Of a stretch of 64,000 bases of DNA, positions 9,001 through 18,000 are shown one piece after another. The DNA is taken from assembly GCA_963675995.2 (NCBI GenBank), contig CAXXIY010000001.1, positions 1,302,001 to 1,366,000 of the forward strand, read 5' to 3'. The stretch's first letter is position 1. The number at the start of each line of letters is the position of its first letter. The notes beneath the pieces were generated by a model. The model saw only the letters and a program-made list of their open reading frames with translations. It was not told the origin of the DNA and did not search any database. The DNA comes from JAAFHB01 sp963675995. Lineage in GTDB: Bacteria > Bacteroidota > Bacteroidia > Bacteroidales > Prolixibacteraceae. The translations under genes and the position numbers were made by a program.

Positions 9001-12000
9001 TTTCCCGAACAGCTGCCTGCCGTAATTATATCCGAATAGGTAACTGCAGGTGCTGAACCGCAGTTGTCGGTAGCTATGGCGGTACCGGTACTTGCAGGCA
9101 ATGGAGAACTTTGACAGTTTATGGTCAGATTTGCTGGACAAATGATGGCTGGAGGAACAATATCCTGAACTGTTATTGTTTGTACACAGGTACCTGCATT
9201 TCCACAATGATCTGTTGCTTTCCAGGTACGGGCAATTACATAATTACCTGCACAACTCCCCGGCGTAACAACATCACTATAGGTGACTACTGGATCTGTG
9301 TCGCAACCATCTGTTGCAGTGGCTACGCCTGTACTTGCCGGCAAAGATGAAGCGGAACATGGAATGGTAACATCTATGGGACAAGTGAGCACTGGTGCAG
9401 TGATATCCTGTACATTAATAGTTTGAACACACGTGGTCGTATTACCACACGCGTCCTTGGCCATCCATGTTCGCGAAATTACATGATTACCGGTACAACT
9501 TCCAGGAGCATTGACATCAGTAAAAGTGATTGCCGGAGACAGATCGCAGTTGTCAGTTGCTGTGGCTGTTCCGGTTGATGAAGGATCAGATGAATCCTGA
9601 CAATTAATGTTTTTATTACCTGGGCACAAAATGACCGGAGCTGTAACATCTTGTTTTGTTATGGTTTGTATACAGGAGGAAACATTTCCGGAGGCATCTC
9701 TTGCGGTCCAGGTACGAACGATAATCGAACTGCCAGGACAACTACCCAATGTCGAAACGTCGGAATAAGTAATGACCGGTGCCGGATCGCAGTTATCGGT
9801 GGCAGTTGCACTATCCGTCCTGGCCGTTTGTGGTAACTCCTCACAATTCAGGGTCAGATTAGCGGGGCATGTTATGATAGGTGCTGTGATGTCGTGAACT
9901 GTAATGAGTTGCATACAAGTGGTAAAGTTGCCGCATGCGTCGGTGGCTTTCCAGGTTCGGGTAATTAGTGAGTTTCCAATCTCGCTACCAGGAACTAGCA
10001 CATCTGTGTAGGTGATTACCGGATTCGAATCACAATTGTCAGTTGCGGTGGCAGTTCCTGTTGTGGCAGGAAGTTGGGAAACATTACAATTAATAGTGAT
10101 GGGAGCAGGACAGGTAATGACAGGCGCAATGATATCCTGAGTCGTTATTGTCTGAACAGTTGTACTTGAATTACCGCAGGAATCTGTGGCTTTCCAGGTT
10201 CGAAGGATCACATTCGCGCCAGCACATGATCCTGCGGTTGTCACATCTGTGTAAGTGACTACCGGATTCGGGTCACAATTATCGGTAGCTGTTGCACTCC
10301 CTCCCGTTGCTGCCGGTAGTCTTGAAGCATCGCAATTGATGGTAATATTTGCAGGCCCCGAAATGACAGGTGCTATAATATCTATAATATCAATCGTCTG
10401 AGGTGTATTCGTGATATTTCCGCATGCATCAATTGCTCTCCAGGTACGGATAATCTGGGAACGACCCGAACAGGTTCCGGGTGTAGCAACATCTGAATAG
10501 GTAAGTTGCGGATTCGGATCACAATTGTCGGTCACAGTAGCCCATCCAATGTCAGCCGGGAGGGTAGGCGAACCGCAGTTTACCGGAAACGATGCAGGAA
10601 GCGTAATAACCGGAGGTGTGTTATCTCTTACGGAAATATCTTGAAGAACAATGGCTTGTACTGCCGACGTGCTATTGCCGCACTGGTCAGTTGCCACCCA
10701 GGTCCTGTTAATTTCAAAATTTCCAAGACAAGATCCGGGAGTCGTCGAGTCGGTCCATTTAAGCACAGGATTGGGATCGCAATTATCAATAACTGTAGCC
10801 ATTCCTGTAAAGGTGGGTAGTGTGGAGGTACCGCAACTAATATGAATGGGTGGTGGAAGAGTGATTACGGGAGAGGTAGTATCCCGGACTGTTATATTGT
10901 AACTGCCCGTACTCGTGTTGTTGCAAAAATCGGTGGCCTTCCAACTGCGGGTGAGGATATAATTATTTGGGCAACTTCCTTCAGTCTTAACTTCACCAAG
11001 GAAGGTTACTACTGGCGTAACACAGTTGTCTGTTGCTGTTACGGTTGGTAAGACAGGGATAGGGGTTTCGCAACTTATTGTTATATCAGACGGTATGCCG
11101 TGTAATACCGGAGCAATAAAGTCACCTACTGTAACGGTTTGATAAGCATAGGATTTATTTCCTGAAGCATCAGTTGCAGTCCAGGTCCTTTTAAGCGTAT
11201 AATTACTGGAACAGGTACCAGGCGTTTTCACCTCACTGACAGATAAATCTACGCCTGGGCAGTTGTCTGTCGCACTGGGTAAAAGGAACGAATTAAATAA
11301 AGTTACCGCTTGAATACCATCAATCAGATTTCCATAGGTAAGATTTCCGGAGGCCGTTGATTTAGCTCTGAAAAGAAATATGGTGGACGTTTGACCAACT
11401 GGTATTGGAACATTTACAATATTTGTGGTCCAGGTCGTTGTACTTGTAGTAGATGCCGTATAAACAAGTGCCAGACTACTTAAATTTGGACCGGCATATA
11501 CCTCCATCACATCGGGGCCATCATAAGGTGGAGTGTGTACAGGAGGTACCCTTTTCATATGATGAAAAATTACCTGTACAGTAGTGGTAGGTACAGTACA
11601 AAATTGCTGATAGAAATCTCCTACTCCGTCAGAATTTAGTTCAGCATGATAATTTCCTGAATAAGAAATTGGGGACCCACACGAGGTGCAGCCTGAATGT
11701 TGTATTTCCATGTTCCCGGAAGGTGCTGTAGTCAACCAACCCGGTACCCCTTGATTCCCGGGTACACTTCTTACATAGGCCCATGGATTAATAGTCTGAT
11801 TTCCTTCGAAATCCGCATTTACGAAAGCCTGAACACAATCTCCACACTCAAAGGTAACATCTGGAGGTACATTAATGATAACCGGAGGTTCATTATCATT
11901 CATCTTTTCAACAGTAACCGAAGCTTGCCCGGTACAGGTAAAACCTGGATAGGAGTAAGTGGCAGTATACGTGGTTGTTTGTGAAAGAGTAATATTTGTG

Positions 12001-15000
12001 GGATTGGCAAGGTTTGAAGTAAAACCGGCCGGTACCGAACTCCAGCTGACTGTAGGAGCCACCGTTCCGGTAACCGTAAAGTTATCTATAGCCCAATAAT
12101 TGTCATGTGTCGCATCATATTTGAACCGGATGTAAATGTTGGAATTAGGAGTAAAGGAACTTAAATCGATTGAAGGATGAGCAAAAACAGCAGCTGAACC
12201 TTGGGTAGAAGTATATGTAGCAACTGCTGTCCAGGTACTCCCATTGGTAGATACTTCTACCGTTGCTGATTCTAAATTGTTATAATTGTAGTATTGGTAA
12301 AAATCTAAAGTCAAAATGGAATATCCACTTATATTTATTGCAGGAGATTGGAGTATTGTAGCGGTTGTACCGGAATGGCCGGAACTATTTGAAATGTAAA
12401 ATTGGGAGTTTTTATATGAATGCAATGATAAGTAACCGTCTGAATGAGCTGCCCATGCAGTAGCCGTGCGGGTCGAGGCAGTTCCACCTGAGGAATTATT
12501 GGTCAGCGTCCAGGAAGGAATGGCACCATCAAAGGTTTCAGTTAAAAGCGAGATTTTCTGTAATGCAACTGTCGTGGAAGAATATAGATTATGTGTGCTT
12601 CCGGCACAGACCGAAACATCTGAAGCACTTGCAGATACTGGCGGAGCTGGAACAACCAAAACCTGTACGTTGGAACTATTTGTACAACCATTCAAACTCA
12701 TCGTATAAACATAGGTGACTAAAACCGAGCTTAGGGTTGTGTTAATCAGACTTTCATTGATATTTCCAACTCCTGAAGCTTCTGGATTACTGATTCCTGC
12801 GACAGCAGCCCGGCTCCAGTTGAAAGTAATTCCGGCTACGTTACTTGTTGGTGTATAGGTAAAAGAGTGCGTGCTACAAACATTTGGAGGATTGATCGCA
12901 CTTGTGAGTGAAGGCATCGGGGTTACCTTAACCATTACATTTTGGGTATTCGTACATCCGTTTGCAGTCAGGGTGTAAACATAAGTTACATCAATGGGAC
13001 TTGTAGTTGTATTATCAAGGTATTCAGATATATTATTGGATCCGGTTGCTGCCGGATTACTTATTCCTGTTACCTCGGCACGGCTCCATGCAAATGTAGT
13101 TCCAGCGGTTCCGCTTGTTGGATTATACGAAAACAATGCATTACTACAGATACCCGTTGGAGTCAGGGAGCTCGAAAGTATCGGCGCGGGTTTCACTTCA
13201 ACTGTCACATTATAAACCGGAGGAGACGAACATCCGACTATAATCAGCGAATAAACATAGGTAACGTTGATTGATGCTGACGTAGTGTTGATAAGTGTTT
13301 CATTAGGATTATCGGTGCCATTGGCTGCCGGATTACTTATTCCTGCAACAGCTGACCTTTCCCATTTGAAGGTTGTTCCGATTGCTGAACTGGTTGGTAA
13401 ATAAGAGAATACGGAACCACTGCAAACAGCTGGCGGGGTCGTAGAACTAGTCAGAACAGGACTCGGAATAACCTTTAATGCAACACTGAAGGTGGCTGGA
13501 TTCGTACACCCACCGGCTGATAGCGTAAATACATAGGTTACTGTTAATGGAGAGCCGGTTGTATTGATTAGTGTTTCCGAAATGTTACCCGTTCCGGAAA
13601 TGGCAGGATTGGAAATTCCAGCAATTGCACCGCGACTCCAGGAGTAAGTTGCATTACTCATATTACTGGTTGGAGTGTAGGAGAAGAGGGTGTTGCTGCA
13701 AATATCTGTTGGTGTCAGCGAACTGGTCAGAATAGGTAGTGGTGTAACTACTACATTAACATTCTGGGTATTCGCACACATGCTGGCAGATAAAGAATAG
13801 GCATAGGTTACACTAATCTGGCTGGCGGTAGTATTGATCAATGTTTCATTTGGATTGCCTGCACCCGAAGCAGCAGGATTGCTTATTCCTGGCAACACGT
13901 TTCGGCTCCAAAGGAAAGTTGTACCTGAACAATTACTTGCTGGGGAATAATTAAATGTACTATTGCTGCAAATGTCCGGTGGATTTAACAAACCGCTTAG
14001 AAGAGGAGTGGGATTAACCACCACTGTAACGTTATATTTTATTGGATTTTGACAATTCCCATAAGTCAAGGTGTAAACGTAAGTAACATTTATAGGTGCA
14101 TTTGTTGTGTTGATCAATGTCTCATTGGGATTATCTGTTCCTGAGGTCGAAGGATTGCTTATCCCCGTAACTGCTGACCGCGTCCATCCAAATGCTGTAC
14201 CTGCTATACTACTGGTTGGAGTGTACGAAAACATGGTGTTACTGCAGATTTCGGGAGGTGTTAAACTACTGGTAAATACCGGAACCGGATTAACTGATAC
14301 TACAACATTATATGTTATTGAATTGGTACAACCATTGGCAGATACTGAATATGTATAAACTACATTGATCGGAGATGTTGTTGTATTTACCAGATTTTCA
14401 CTGGGATTACCAGTTCCGGAGGCTGCTGGATTAGTGATCCCCGCTATAGCTGCCCTATTCCAGGTGAAAGTGGCGCCACCGGTATAACTGGTAGGTGTGT
14501 ACGAGAAAACTGTGTTGCTACAGATACCCGTTGGCGCCAGTGTGCTGGTTAAAACAGGCTCCGGATTCACGGTCACCGTCAGTGGATAAGTGGTTGGATT
14601 GGTACATCCGTTGGCAGACAATTGATAAACATAAATAACATTGATTGGGACATTGGTCGTATTTAACAATATCTCCTTCGGATCCCCAGATCCGCTTGCC
14701 GCTGCATTACTTATTCCGGCAATAAGTGCCCTGCTCCAGATGAATTGTGTTCCTGCAGAGGCGCTTGTAGGTGAATATGAAAACACGGTATTACTGCAAA
14801 CAGCAGGTGGAGTAAGCGAACTTGTAAGTATGGGTCTGGGCCTTACTGATACTACAACATCATACGTGGTGGTGTTAACACATCCATTCGCCGATAAGGT
14901 GTACTTATAGATGACATCAATCGGATCTGTTGTTGTATTAATAAGCGTTTCATTCGGATTACCAATTCCGGATAAGGAGAGATTGCTGATTCCTGTTACT

Positions 15001-18000
15001 GCAGCGCGACTCCATGCAAAGGATGTTCCCGGTGTACTACTGGTGGGTGTGTAAAAAAATGGAGTGTTGGTGCATATTGCCGGAGGAGTTAGTGAGCTGG
15101 TCAGTATGGGATTAGGATTTACGGTTACAACGACATTGCTGCTTGTTGGATTCGCACAGCCATTTCCCGATAAGGTGTAGAGGTATGAAACGGAAACCGG
15201 TGCAGTGGTTGTGTTGATCAGTGTTTCGTTGGGATTATCAGAACCTGAATTGGGTAGATTGCTGATTCCTGGAACAGAGCCTCTGCTCCAGGTGAAACTT
15301 GTTCCGGAAGTGCCGCTGGTCGGAAGATAGGAGAAAACAGAATTACTGCAAACGGCTGGTGGATTGAGGACACTGCTAAGTGTTGGAACTGGATTTACTG
15401 CGACGACAACACTATACGAAGTAATTGCATTACAGCCATTTGAGGATAAAGTGTATACATAGGTTACACTTACAGGCAAAACAGAAGTATTGAATAGTGT
15501 TTCAGCGGGATCTCCTGTTCCTGATGAGGCTGGATTACTGATCTCTGCAATTGCTGCCCTGCTCCAGTTGAATTGAACACCTGTCGTTGAGCTGGTCGGA
15601 GTGTATGAAAATTGAGTATTACTACAAATTGCCGGAGGAGATTGGGTACTGGTTAGTATGGGAAGAGGATTTACAACCACAGATACCGTGAAAATTGTAG
15701 GATTGGAGCAGCCATTGGCTGATAAGGTGTATAAATAACTGACACTAATCGGTGAAGTTGTTGTATTAATGAGCGTTTCGCCTGGATTTCCGGTTCCGGA
15801 AGCTGAAGAATTACTTATTCCAGGCAATGCAGCCCGGCTCCAGGAAAATGAAGTACCAGCTGTTCCGCTTGTGGGTGAATATGAAAATACGGTATTACTG
15901 CAAATAGCTGCAGGCGTTAATGAACTGGTAAGTGTCGGATTGGGATTGACAATAACCACAACACTGTAAAGTGTGGAATTAATGCAGCCAGTTGCTGAAA
16001 GCGAATAAATATAGGTTACACTTACCGGAAGGGGCGAAGTGTTGATCAGAATTTCATTGGGATTGCCTGTGCCTGATGACGCCGGATTACTCAATCCCCC
16101 AACTGCTGCACGTGTCCAGGAAAAAGCAGTTCCCACCGTACCACTGGTTGGAGTATAGGAAAACAGTGTATTACTGCAGATTGCCGGTGGTGAAATTGTA
16201 CTGGTCAGGATGGGTTGAGGATTTACGGTAACTGCCACATCATATTTGACAGGGTTTGTGCAACCACTAGCTGCCAAAGTATAAGTATAGGTTACAATGA
16301 CCGGATTAACTGAACTATTGACTAAAATTTCATTGGGATTCCCGGTTCCATTAGCTGCAGGATTACTGATTCCTGTTACTGCAGCTCTGCTCCATGCGAA
16401 TATTGTTCCGGCTGTACCACTTGTAGGAACATATGAAAAAAGTGTATTACTGCAGATTGGTGCCGGAGTCAGTTCACTTGTTAACGTTGGGAGAGGATTG
16501 ACCCTTACCGTAATATTTTGGTTATGAATGCATCCGCTTGCAGATAAGTTATAAATATAGGTGACATCCAATGGACCGGATGTGGTATTTACCAGCACTT
16601 CATTCGGATTATCAGTGCCTGAACCGCCGGGGTTGCTGATTCCTGCAACCAGAGCCCTACTCCATGAAAAAACGGTGCCAGCCGTACCACTGGTTGGCAA
16701 ATAGGAAAACGCGGTATTACTGCAAATGGTAGTTTTTGTAACAGAGCTACTTAAAATGGGAGAGGGAGAAACAGTTACAACAACATTCTGGGTATTCGTG
16801 CACCCAGCGGCAGAGAGTGAGTACGTATATGTTACGTTAACAGGGTTAACAGAAGTGTTGATCAGTACTTCATTTGGATTATTTAACCCTGATCCTGTTG
16901 CAGGAGTGATTCCGGCTACTGATGAACGATTCCAGATAAAGGTTACTCCACTTGTTTCACTTGTAGGCGTATAGGATAACAATGAATTGCTACAAATGGC
17001 TGGCGATGTCAAAGCGCTGGATAATGCCGGTGTAGGTTTCACTTTGACAGTCACATTTTGCGTATTGGTACAACCAGATACATTCAGCGTGTAAATGTAA
17101 ACTACATCGATACTGGACGTTGTGGTATTAATAAGGGTCTCATTTATTGATCCTGAACCAGAGCTTGTGGGATTGCTGATTCCTGCGATGGCAGCCCTGC
17201 TCCATGTCGCAGTGGTCCCTGAAATAGAGAATAAAGGGGTATAGTTAAATGGGGTATTGCTACAAATGTCCGTTGGAGTAACTGTGGAAATCAAAGTTGG
17301 AACAGGCAATATCGTCTCAATTACATTTTGAAGATTAGAACACCCATTGGCAGTTAGCGTATAAACATAGGTGACATTTATCGGATTCGAGGTGACATTT
17401 ATAAGTGTCTCACTGATATTGCCTGTGCCGGAATTTGCTGAATTGCTTATCCCTGTAATCGCCGAACGGCTCCATACAAAAACTGTTCCTGTAGTCAGAC
17501 TGCCAGGAGTATAATTTAAAAGTGTTCCACTGCAAACACTACCGGATAAGGGAGTGTTCAACACCGGCGCAGGATTAACGGTGATTGTAAAAGTAATGGG
17601 AGGACCTAAACAGCCGTTGGCAGAAGGTGTAATTGTAATAACAGCAGATATCGGATCAGCAGTACTGTTTGTAGTGGTAAATGAGGGGATACTACTTCCG
17701 GTACCGCTTGCAGCAAGGCCAATAGTGGTGTTATTGTTTGACCAGCTGAACGTGGTTCCAGGCACAGGACCAGAAATATTTATTGCTGTACTTGAAATTC
17801 CGTTACAAAATGAGTGGTCCGAAATCGCACTTACCGAAGGTATTGGATATATCGTAATTGTTCCGGAAGTAGAAGTCTGGGCACAAGGTCCGGTCGTTGT
17901 TATTGTATACAGGTACGTGCCTGAAACTGTCGGTGTTCCACTGATCTTGAACACACCTGCTGCAAAACTTCCGGTCACACCTGCCGGTAAGCCTCCTGCT

